From: JBAZGH01 sp041652935
GTDB lineage: Bacteria > Patescibacteriota > Patescibacteriia > Patescibacteriales > XYC2-FULL-47-12
DNA length: 17,403 nt
NCBI GenBank assembly: GCA_041652935.1
Contig: JBAZGH010000021.1
Span: 1 to 17,403, forward strand
Reading direction: 5' to 3'
Shown piece by piece: positions 11,523 through 17,403 of this stretch. Below the pieces are notes generated by a model that had not been told where the DNA came from, made no database searches, and saw only the letters and a list, made by a program, of their open reading frames with translations. The translations under genes and the position numbers were made by a program. The number at the start of each line of letters is the position of its first letter. The stretch's first letter is position 1.

Positions 11523-11990
11523 ATGACATTAACACCTGAACAATTTAATAAATTAGCAACTAAAGAAGAAGTAGCTGGTGTAAAAGAAGAAGTAGCCGGT
11601 GTAAAAGAAGAAGTAGCCGGTGTAAAAGAAGAAGTAGCCGGTGTAAAAGAAGAAGTAGCCGGTGTAAAAGAAGAAGTAGCCGGTGTAAAAGAAGAAGTAG
11701 CTGGTGTAAAAGAAGAAGTAGCTGGTGTAAAAGAAAGAGTGGATAAATTAGATAAAAAAGTCGATAAAGTTATTCTTGATCAGTTAGCTACCAAAGAAGA
11801 TTTACAAGAGATAAGAAGTAATATGGCTACTAAAGAAGATATTAATAAAGTTTTAACAGCAGTTGATGGTTTAGCTAAAAAAACAGAAAATGTAGAAACA
11901 GAACAAGCTGCTAATTTAGGCGCGCATGACCGTTATGAAAAAAGAATAACTAATATTGAAGGTCATCTGGATTTAAAGCCAGCGACATAG
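11523..11990 (+). CDS. coiled-coil protein with eight KEEVAGV heptads
   Basis: A 155-aa soluble, acidic/basic helical protein. After MTLTPEQFNKLAT come eight identical heptads KEEVAGV (residues 14-69), then a degenerate heptad KERVDKL (70-76) and DKKVDKVILDQL. Two ATKED motifs (ATKEDLQEIRSN and ATKEDINKVL) and a final helix with TENVETEQ and RYEKRITNIEGHL follow. Val at one core position of each heptad, with Gly near the other, predicts a long parallel coiled coil, probably oligomeric. No catalytic residues or membrane helix are visible. The family is not characterised; proteins with similar LATKEE starts are something I associate with Patescibacteria. The repeats are near-identical at DNA level (see the separate entry), so the length may vary between strains. 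It has its own near-leaderless promoter. Confidence 0.78.
   Translation: MTLTPEQFNKLATKEEVAGVKEEVAGVKEEVAGVKEEVAGVKEEVAGVKEEVAGVKEEVAGVKEEVAGVKERVDKLDKKVDKVILDQLATKEDLQEIRSNMATKEDINKVLTAVDGLAKKTENVETEQAANLGAHDRYEKRITNIEGHLDLKPAT
11562..11729 (+). repeat. 21-bp tandem repeat x8 (coding minisatellite)
   Basis: Eight units of 21 bp encode KEEVAGV. The only differences I see are the Ala codon: GCT in units 1, 7 and 8, and GCC in units 2-6. A ninth diverged unit (KERVDKL) follows at 11730-11750. Such low divergence indicates recent expansion, by slippage or recombination, or continuing homogenisation. Confidence 0.95.
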
Positions 11991-11997
11991 ATTTTTA

Positions 11998-12026
11998 TTG
12001 ACAATTATACGCGAAAACAGTAAAGT
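11998..12026 (+). promoter_or_regulatory. promoter of the Nudix gene
   Basis: TTGACA (11998-12003) lies 17 nt from TAAAGT (12021-12026). The predicted start site is at about 12033, exactly the upstream ATG, which bears on the choice of start codon. Confidence 0.5.
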
Positions 12027-12032
12027 TAAAGC

Positions 12033-12488
12033 ATGAGTTTTAACTTTTTTTGTTTTATGGTTAAAGAATTTGAATATTTTCAAATAGGACAAAAGGGGAT
12101 TTTAATTAGAGACAATAAAATTTTAATTGTTAAATTAGCTGATCAAATAGATATTTGGGATTTACCCGGGGGTAGATTAGACAAGGGTGAGTTCGCGGAA
12201 GAAGCTTTTAGGCGGGAAATAAAAGAAGAAATCGGTTTTGATGATTTTAATATTCTTGGTATTGTGGACCATGAAATTTGGTATACTAAAAATGGCACGC
12301 CGTTTTGTGGTATTGCTAATTTAATTAAAAATGAAAAAGACAAGATAAAGTTAAGCCCCGAACACACAGATTACAAGTGGATAGCTGAAACAGAAATTGA
12401 CGATTATAAATATATTTGGAAGAATATGGACAGAATGATAAAAAAAGGATTTGAGCGTTATAAATATTTAAAAAATAATGAAAAATAG
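12033..12488 (+). CDS. Nudix hydrolase
   Basis: Carries a perfect Nudix box GX5EX7REUXEEXGU: GRLDKGEFAEEAFRREIKEE followed by IGF (residues 47-69 from this start), which binds Mg2+ and cleaves nucleoside diphosphate-linked substrates. Flanking features are GILIRDNKILIVKLA and WDLPGG before the box and IWYTKNGTPFCGIANLI after it. The substrate (oxidised nucleotides, sugar nucleotides, or others) cannot be told. Two starts are possible. ATG 12057 (MVKEFEYFQIG, 143 aa) looks more like the family, whereas ATG 12033 (151 aa, hydrophobic MSFNFFCF prefix) coincides with the predicted transcript start of the TTGACA/TAAAGT promoter and would be leaderless. The metG start is 52 nt downstream. Confidence 0.9.
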   Translation: MSFNFFCFMVKEFEYFQIGQKGILIRDNKILIVKLADQIDIWDLPGGRLDKGEFAEEAFRREIKEEIGFDDFNILGIVDHEIWYTKNGTPFCGIANLIKNEKDKIKLSPEHTDYKWIAETEIDDYKYIWKNMDRMIKKGFERYKYLKNNEK

Positions 12489-12539
12489 TTTTTGCCCGCG
12501 CACCACACAAGGTATGGGGTAAGAATCAAAACCTTTTAT

Positions 12540-14003
12540 ATGTTAAAAGAAAAAAAAACATTTTATATAACTACTACCCTGCCATATGTAAATGCCAAGC
12601 CGCATATTGGTTTTGCTTTAGAAATTATCCAGGCGGACGCAATCGCCCGCTGGCAAAGAATGCAAGGAAAAGAAGTTTTTTTTAATACCGGCACGGACGA
12701 GCATGGTTTAAAGATTTACCGCAAAGCGCAGGAAGAGGGAAAGGATCCGCAGAAATACGTTGATGAATACGCGGCTAAATTTGATAATTTAAAGAAGGCC
12801 TTGAACTTAAGCTATAACGCTTTTATCCGCACGACTGATGAAAATCATATTAAGGCCGCGCAGGAGTTTTGGAAAAAATGCGAACAGGCAGGGGACATTT
12901 ATAAAAAGAATTACAAAGTTAAGTATTGCGTCGGTTGCGAACTGGAAAAAACTGAGTCTGAGCTAGCGAATGGAAAATGCTCGGTGCATCCCAACATGGA
13001 GCTGGAGACAATTGAAGAAGAAAATTACTTTTTTAAATTTTCCAATTACCAGCAGAAACTGCTTGACTTATACGAAAAAAATTCGGAGTTCGTACTTCCC
13101 TCTTGGCGCTTAAAAGAAATTAAAAATTTTGTCGCCGGGGGACTGGAAGACTTTTCAATTTCCAGATTAAAAGAAAAAATGCCCTGGGGCATTGAAGTCC
13201 CCGGCGATGATAAGCATGTTATGTATGTTTGGTTTGATGCGTTAATTAATTATGTTTCCACCCTGCAATGGCCATTCTACGTTAAAGCTTCGGATGGCAA
13301 GCCGGATAAAAATAGCAATTATGAAAAGTTTTGGCCGGGCATGCAGGTTGCCGGAAAAGATAATCTGCGCCAGCAGTCGGCGATGTGGCAGGCAATGCTG
13401 ATGTCGGCCGGTCTGCCGAATTCAACCCAGATTTTAATTCATGGATTTATAAATTCCGGCGGACAGAAGATGAGCAAGTCACTGGGGAATGTAGTTGATC
13501 CCTTTGAGCTGGTTGAAAAATACGGGACTGACGCCCTGCGCTATTATTTGCTTTCTGAGATTACTCCTTTTGAAGATGGAGATTTTACCATAGAAAAATT
13601 TGAAAAGCGTTATAATGCTGATTTAGCTAATGGACTGGGGAATTTAGTCGCGCGTATGGCTAATATGCTGGAAGCAGATAGCATTGAACTAACGGTTTCT
13701 TCCACGGAGCGAGGGGAATTGGAGAGAGGGGTTAATGGCAAAATGAAAGAATTTAAATTTAATGAAGCGCTGAAAATTTTATGGGATGAGCTGCGGAAAA
13801 ACGACGAAGAGCTAAGCAAGAAAAAGCCGTGGAAAGTTGAAGATGCGGATAAAAAGGGGGAAATATTAGAGCCAATTGCTCAGAGCATATTAAGCGTTGC
13901 GGATTTGTTGCAGCCGTTTCTGCCGGAAACTGCTGAAAAAATAATTACGCAATTTTCCATGAAGCAAATTAAAAGGGGCGATTCCCTGTTTCCGAGGATT
14001 TAA
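12540..14003 (+). CDS. metG: methionyl-tRNA synthetase
   Basis: A 487-aa class I aminoacyl-tRNA synthetase that charges tRNA-Met. The N-terminus FYITTTLPYVNAKPHIGFALE holds the HIGH-type motif HIGF (22-25), followed by DAIARWQRMQGKEVFFNTGTDEHG. The connective domain has one zinc knuckle: C130xxC133, then C147xxH150 (GKCSVH), with His in place of the usual last Cys. KMSKS is at 310-314 in GGQKMSKSLGN, followed by GTDALRYYLL. The C-terminal anticodon-binding helical domain is present, but there is no appended tRNA-binding (EMAP/Trbp111) domain, so it is a short form. ATG 12540 is chosen over an upstream in-frame start at 12492 because MLKEKKTFYITTTLPYVN is where the family begins. CvpA follows after 21 nt. 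Confidence 0.96.
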   Translation: MLKEKKTFYITTTLPYVNAKPHIGFALEIIQADAIARWQRMQGKEVFFNTGTDEHGLKIYRKAQEEGKDPQKYVDEYAAKFDNLKKALNLSYNAFIRTTDENHIKAAQEFWKKCEQAGDIYKKNYKVKYCVGCELEKTESELANGKCSVHPNMELETIEEENYFFKFSNYQQKLLDLYEKNSEFVLPSWRLKEIKNFVAGGLEDFSISRLKEKMPWGIEVPGDDKHVMYVWFDALINYVSTLQWPFYVKASDGKPDKNSNYEKFWPGMQVAGKDNLRQQSAMWQAMLMSAGLPNSTQILIHGFINSGGQKMSKSLGNVVDPFELVEKYGTDALRYYLLSEITPFEDGDFTIEKFEKRYNADLANGLGNLVARMANMLEADSIELTVSSTERGELERGVNGKMKEFKFNEALKILWDELRKNDEELSKKKPWKVEDADKKGEILEPIAQSILSVADLLQPFLPETAEKIITQFSMKQIKRGDSLFPRI

Positions 14004-14012
14004 TTTTTGTGA

Positions 14013-14018
14013 TAAAAT
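14013..14018 (+). promoter_or_regulatory. -10-like box before the CvpA-family gene
   Basis: TAAAAT lies 6 nt before the ATG at 14025, with no Shine-Dalgarno upstream; the AGGAGG at 14034-14039 lies inside the gene. Confidence 0.35.
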
Positions 14019-14024
14019 TTAAAT

Positions 14025-14573
14025 ATGGACATAGGAGGAATTTTTTCTACAATTTCAAATATCGGCCTGCTGGATGCTATTTTAATAATATTTATTTTAG
14101 CGGCGACTGTTTATGGTTTCATGAAGGGCATTATTCGAATGGCTGGCAATTTTTTAGGCGTCTTAATCGGCATATGGGCAGCTGGCCATTATTTTGTCGT
14201 TTTTTATAGTTGGACAGAGTCTTTATATCTTGGATATGAGAACGCCGGGCTGGCAATCAGCTTTTTATTGATTTTAGCCGTTACCCGAAAAATAGTTTCA
14301 TTCTTTGTCATGCTGACAGACAAGTTTGTCGGTTTTATAAATATTATTCCTTTTTTAGGATTGATAAACAGAATAGTTGGAGCGCTGCTCGGCTTTTTAA
14401 CCGCCGGAATATTTTTAGGCGTAACAATTTACTTTTTAAGCCGCTACTCGCTGGGCTTCTCTATTGATAAAATACTGGCTAATTCTTCTCTGGCGAAATT
14501 TCTTTTTTCTTTCGGCGAATTTACCTCTCCTTTATTGCCGGAAGTTTTAAGGCAGTTGCATTCTTTGTTATAA
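14025..14573 (+). CDS. CvpA family membrane protein
   Basis: A 182-aa protein with four membrane helices (about residues 15-33, 38-58, 74-95 and 105-130). The pattern LDAILIIFILAATVYGFMKG, then IRMAGNFLGVLIGIWAAGHY, and later GFINIIPFLGLINRIVGALLGFL matches CvpA/colicin V production proteins, including the NRxxGxxxG motif near helix 4. Bacterial CvpA homologues affect envelope homeostasis; a molecular mechanism is not settled. The C-terminal 45 residues form a hydrophobic or amphipathic tail (LGFSIDKILANSSLAKFLF). It is 21 nt after metG and 63 nt before the transporter-kinase fusion. Confidence 0.85.
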   Translation: MDIGGIFSTISNIGLLDAILIIFILAATVYGFMKGIIRMAGNFLGVLIGIWAAGHYFVVFYSWTESLYLGYENAGLAISFLLILAVTRKIVSFFVMLTDKFVGFINIIPFLGLINRIVGALLGFLTAGIFLGVTIYFLSRYSLGFSIDKILANSSLAKFLFSFGEFTSPLLPEVLRQLHSLL

Positions 14574-14583
14574 TAAAGCGCGT

Positions 14584-14612
14584 TTGACATTTAGTATTTA
14601 TAGTATTATTGT
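14584..14612 (+). promoter_or_regulatory. promoter of the EamA-riboflavin kinase operon
   Basis: TTGACA (14584-14589) is followed 17 nt later by TATTGT (14607-14612). The leader would be about 18 nt and includes the palindrome AAGCGCTT (14622-14629 region). It is too short for an FMN riboswitch. Confidence 0.5.
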
Positions 14613-14636
14613 TTAATATCCAAGCGCTTAAATATT

Positions 14637-15902
14637 ATGAAGCAAAAACAAAATAAAAATATATATTTTGGAGCGCTAGCAATAATGCTAGCAGCTTTTT
14701 TATGGAGTTTGGACGGGACATTTATCCGTCCTAATTTATATGCTTTGCCGGCAGCTCTGGTTGTATTTTTAGAGCACGCCATGGGATTTATTTTATTGTC
14801 TCCTTTTATATTTTTAGGATGGCGCAGGATAAAAAATTTAACCCCAAAAGACTGGACAGCTGTATTGTGGGTATCAATATTCGGCGGGCTGCTGGGGACG
14901 CTTATGATAACCAAAGCGTTCTTTGCCGCTTTTGGCGGAGAAACAACTTTTGCGACTGTTATTATTCTACAAAAACTCCAGCCCATATTCGCCTTATTTT
15001 TAGCGGCCATATTGCTCAAAGAAAGGTTGTCGTTTAAATTTTACATTTGGGCCGCATTGGCAATCGCAGCCGCTTATGTTTTAGCTTTCGGCAGCCATGG
15101 CGTTTCTTTTGATATAATTTTAAATAATAAAGCGGCCTGGTATGCTTTTCTGGCGGCTTTTTCTTTCGGCTCTTCGACGGTATTCGGCAAGCGTTTAATT
15201 AACCACATTGACTTTAAATCAGCAACCGCTTTGCGCTTCGGGGTTACCTCTATTTTAGCTCTGATTTTAATATTAACCACTAGAGAATTATGGCAGATAA
15301 ATACCATACAATTTTTTCAGTGGCAATTATTGATTTTAATAGTATTTAGTTCTGGCGCGGTCGCTTTATTTATCTATTATTTCGGCTTAAAGCGGGTTTC
15401 CGCCTCAACCGCCACGATTGCCGAATTATTTTGGCCGTTTTCCGCGATAATTTTAGACTATATAATTAACAAGAATGTTTTAAATTCCGTCCAGATAACA
15501 GCCAGCCTTTTCCTGCTACTGGCTATTTATTTTGTGACCAAAGAAGGCCGCGGCGGGATAAGAAATTTCCGGGCTACGGTGGTGCCGGGGCGCGGAATCG
15601 GCAGCCGGTTGGGTTTTGCCACTGCCAACTTGGAAAAAAAAGATTTGGATATTGAGCACGGGGTATATATAGTAAGGACTGTTTTCAACAGCAAGAATTA
15701 CAGGGGCCTGCTCCATTTCGGTTATCGGGAGACCTTTGATTCCAAACCGTCGCTGGAGCTTTACGTTAAGGATTTCTTGGGAGATTTGCCCGGTGCGTCA
15801 GTGGAGGTAGAAACAATTAAAAAAATAAGAAACGTGAAGAAGTTTAAAAGTATAAAAGATTTAAAAGAGCAAATTAAAAAAGATTTAGAGCAATTACAGT
15901 AA
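14637..15902 (+). CDS. EamA/DMT transporter fused to riboflavin kinase-like domain (copy A)
   Basis: A 421-aa fusion. Residues about 10-305 hold ten membrane helices in two EamA halves; the halves show EamA traits such as SIFGGLLGTLMITKAFFAAF, ILQKLQPIFALFLAAILLKE and IAELFWPFSAIILDYIINK. Residues 311-421 match the bacterial/eukaryotic riboflavin kinase fold: FRATVVPGRGIGSRLGFATANL (GRG loop; T329 and N331 of PTAN kept, Pro replaced by Ala), HGVYIVR, YRGLLHFGYRETF, then LELYVKDFLGDL with E374 at the catalytic Glu position, and IRNVKKFKS...LKEQIKKDL. Riboflavin kinase makes FMN from riboflavin and ATP. Some DMT proteins (RibN) import riboflavin, so uptake coupled to phosphorylation is plausible (inference). 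The kinase domain would be cytosolic. It is 8 nt upstream of copy B. It lacks the FAD synthetase domain of RibF. Confidence 0.85.
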   Translation: MKQKQNKNIYFGALAIMLAAFLWSLDGTFIRPNLYALPAALVVFLEHAMGFILLSPFIFLGWRRIKNLTPKDWTAVLWVSIFGGLLGTLMITKAFFAAFGGETTFATVIILQKLQPIFALFLAAILLKERLSFKFYIWAALAIAAAYVLAFGSHGVSFDIILNNKAAWYAFLAAFSFGSSTVFGKRLINHIDFKSATALRFGVTSILALILILTTRELWQINTIQFFQWQLLILIVFSSGAVALFIYYFGLKRVSASTATIAELFWPFSAIILDYIINKNVLNSVQITASLFLLLAIYFVTKEGRGGIRNFRATVVPGRGIGSRLGFATANLEKKDLDIEHGVYIVRTVFNSKNYRGLLHFGYRETFDSKPSLELYVKDFLGDLPGASVEVETIKKIRNVKKFKSIKDLKEQIKKDLEQLQ

Positions 15903-15910
15903 AAATCAAT

Positions 15911-17188
15911 ATGCTAATAAAGGATTTTCAACAAAAAAAAATTCTTTATGGTTTTGTCGCCATTTTAGCCGCAGCCTTGCTATGCAGTTTAGAGGGAGTT
16001 TTTTTTCGCCCCAAATTAACGGGCATACCCGTCTCTCTCGTGGTTTTATTAGAGCATTTTTTTGGTTTTGTGGTTTTGACCCCCTTTTTATTTTTGGGCT
16101 GGCGGAAAATAAAGAATTTAACTAAAAGAGATTGGTTTTCCCTAATATTAATCAGCATTTTTGGCGGCATGTTGGGAACATTTATGCTGACCAAGGCATA
16201 TTTTGCCGCGCTGGACAGCCATACTGCATTGGCAACGGTCATTTTATTGCAAAAGCTGCAGCCATTCTTTGTTATTTTTCTTGCCCGGCTGTTATTAAAA
16301 GAAAAATTTCCCGGACATTTTTATTTTTGGGCGATAGTGGCGGTTCTATCAGCTTATTTTTTATCCAGTGAACAGCAAGGCCCAATATTCGTTAATTTAC
16401 ATATAGCTAATAAAGCGGCTTTTTATGCCATTGGCGCCGCTCTTGCTTACGCGACAGCTATCATTTTTGGCAAGCGCTTACTAAATCATCTTAATCCTCA
16501 AACAACGTCAGCTTTGCGCTACACAGTCACTTTTATTTTTACCTTAATATTGATTCTTGCCACGAACAAATTCAGTTATGTTTATGGTATTAGTGAAGTG
16601 CAGTGGCAGGCGTTGCTTTTTGTTGGGTTGGTTTCCGGAGCCCTTGGCTTTATAATTTATTATTATGGATTAAAAAATACACCGGCGTCCCTGGCCACTA
16701 TCGCTGAATTATTTTGGCCGTTTTCCGCGGTGATTTTAGATTATTTTATAAATAAAAATTTATTAAACGGAATACAAATTACAGCCGCTGCTGTTTTGTT
16801 AGTATCTTTTTATTTTATTACCAAAAAAAGTATTTTAAAATTGCCGACCTTTTCCGCCCTGACCAAGCCCGGCGGCAACTCGGGAAAATTCATCGGCTTT
16901 AATACCGCCGATTTAGATAACGTTGATATAGACCTAGACCATGGAGTTTATGCGGTTCGCGCCTTAGTGGGAGATAAAAAATACAAAGGGCTGCTTAATT
17001 TCGGCTTTAGGGAAACTTTCGGCGAAGACCAGCACATGGAGCTGTACCTGCCGGATTTTGCCGGTAATTACTACGGCATTTCAGTTAAGGTGGAGATAGT
17101 AAGAAAAATAAGGGATATTAAGAAATTTAAGAGCGCGGAGGAATTAAAAGAGAAGATAAGAGAAGATTTAGAGGAGTTAAAAAAATAA
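15911..17188 (+). CDS. EamA/DMT transporter fused to riboflavin kinase-like domain (copy B, altered site)
   Basis: A 425-aa paralogue of copy A, clearly similar along its whole length (for example ATIAELFWPFSA and ILLQKLQPFF). Ten membrane helices are followed by the riboflavin kinase-like domain at about 315-425. Here the glycine loop reads KPGGNSGKFIGF instead of VPGRGIGSRLGF, and the PTAN position reads NTAD (331-334), so the Mg-ATP-binding Asn is Asp. The catalytic Glu position is retained (E377 in MELYLPDF), as are HGVYAVR, YKGLLNFGFRETF, the YG of NYYGISVKV and IRDIKKFKS. The kinase may be weak, altered in nucleotide use, or serve as a flavin sensor. It starts 8 nt after copy A, so they are cotranscribed; transport as a heterodimer is possible. 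tsaC/sua5 follows 7 nt later. Confidence 0.83.
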   Translation: MLIKDFQQKKILYGFVAILAAALLCSLEGVFFRPKLTGIPVSLVVLLEHFFGFVVLTPFLFLGWRKIKNLTKRDWFSLILISIFGGMLGTFMLTKAYFAALDSHTALATVILLQKLQPFFVIFLARLLLKEKFPGHFYFWAIVAVLSAYFLSSEQQGPIFVNLHIANKAAFYAIGAALAYATAIIFGKRLLNHLNPQTTSALRYTVTFIFTLILILATNKFSYVYGISEVQWQALLFVGLVSGALGFIIYYYGLKNTPASLATIAELFWPFSAVILDYFINKNLLNGIQITAAAVLLVSFYFITKKSILKLPTFSALTKPGGNSGKFIGFNTADLDNVDIDLDHGVYAVRALVGDKKYKGLLNFGFRETFGEDQHMELYLPDFAGNYYGISVKVEIVRKIRDIKKFKSAEELKEKIREDLEELKK

Positions 17189-17195
17189 AATAATT

Positions 17196-17403
17196 ATGAA
17201 AAGAACAATATATTTTTTGCCAAGCGAAATTTTGGAAATAACGGAAAGTTTGAAGGGGGGCGGGGTCGGAGTTTTTCCAACGGATACGGTTTACGGACTA
17301 GGCGGACGAGCGGATAAGTTAAGCGTTATCAGAAAAATTTATCGGCTAAAAAAGCGGGATAAAAACAAGCCGCTTTTAATTTTGGTTTCCAGTGTGGCGA
17401 TGG
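17196..17403 (+). CDS. threonylcarbamoyl-AMP synthase (TsaC/Sua5/YrdC family), 5' part only
   Basis: The first 69 residues of a YrdC-domain protein are present before the window ends. The diagnostic stretch is GGGVGVFPTDTVYGLGGRAD (residues about 21-40), then IRKIYRLKKRDKNKPLLILVSSV, where the KxR...KPL residues form the ATP/threonine/bicarbonate site. The enzyme makes threonylcarbamoyl-AMP for the t6A37 modification of ANN-decoding tRNAs, a group that includes tRNA-Asn. Whether it is the short TsaC or long Sua5 form cannot be seen. ATG 17196 lies 7 nt after the copy B stop codon, so it may be read through from the fusion operon. Confidence 0.88.
   Translation, partial: MKRTIYFLPSEILEITESLKGGGVGVFPTDTVYGLGGRADKLSVIRKIYRLKKRDKNKPLLILVSSVAM

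Noticed and set aside
11562..11750. CRISPR array
   Set aside because: The 21-bp repeats are contiguous, without spacers, and code in frame for heptads.
14574..14636. FMN riboswitch before the EamA-kinase operon
   Set aside because: Only 63 nt separate the genes and the predicted leader is about 18 nt; no RFN-type conserved boxes are visible.

Overview
The window looks like a chromosomal segment from an AT-rich candidate-phyla-radiation (Patescibacteria, probably Parcubacteria-like) bacterium. That call rests on inference from several signs: short forms of core enzymes (RsmI 228 aa, MetRS 487 aa), compact intergenic spaces, several promoters whose -10 box lies 5-8 nt before an ATG with no Shine-Dalgarno, dispersed palindromic intergenic repeats, and Patescibacteria-flavoured proteins of unknown function. 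None of about 20 apparently intact genes ends in TGA.

Positions 1-1260 are a scarred tRNA locus, read mainly on the minus strand. A tRNA-Asn(GUU) gene is split in its anticodon loop by a 549-nt group I intron. The intron carries an HNH homing endonuclease, apparently in the P1 loop. Next to its 3' end lie two remnants of a serine recombinase. Next to its 5' end lies a duplicated piece of the tRNA 5' half whose D-loop is interrupted by a small palindromic element. A 59-nt imperfect hairpin follows.

Positions 1262-2943 hold small plus-strand genes: a DUF378 membrane protein, TspO, a pyrimidine-dimer glycosylase-like protein that starts at the base after the TspO stop codon, a cupin, a 55-aa zinc-ribbon protein and a terminator. 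Positions 3108-4712 are a two-gene ABC-2 exporter with a strong terminator. Positions 4735-5823 are an autoregulation-type operon: a promoter overlapped by two copies of a 20-bp operator-like site, a five-helix membrane protein and a small XRE regulator, then a terminator. Positions 5838-8417 encode a SERCA-like P-type calcium ATPase.

Positions 8418-9075 hold a small membrane protein flanked by repeat-rich spacers. After it come a 551-aa membrane protein of unknown function (9076), RsmI (10769), a coiled-coil protein built from eight near-identical 21-bp repeats (11523), a Nudix hydrolase (12033 or 12057), methionyl-tRNA synthetase (12540) and a CvpA-family protein (14025).

The most notable system is at 14637-17188. 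Two tandem paralogues each fuse a ten-helix EamA/DMT transporter to a C-terminal riboflavin-kinase-like domain. The first keeps the kinase nucleotide motif and the catalytic Glu. The second has lost the glycine-rich loop signature and the Asn of the PTAN motif. The working hypothesis is a flavin (or related substrate) uptake-and-trapping system in an organism likely to depend on scavenging. A TsaC/Sua5-family gene begins right after it and runs off the window.
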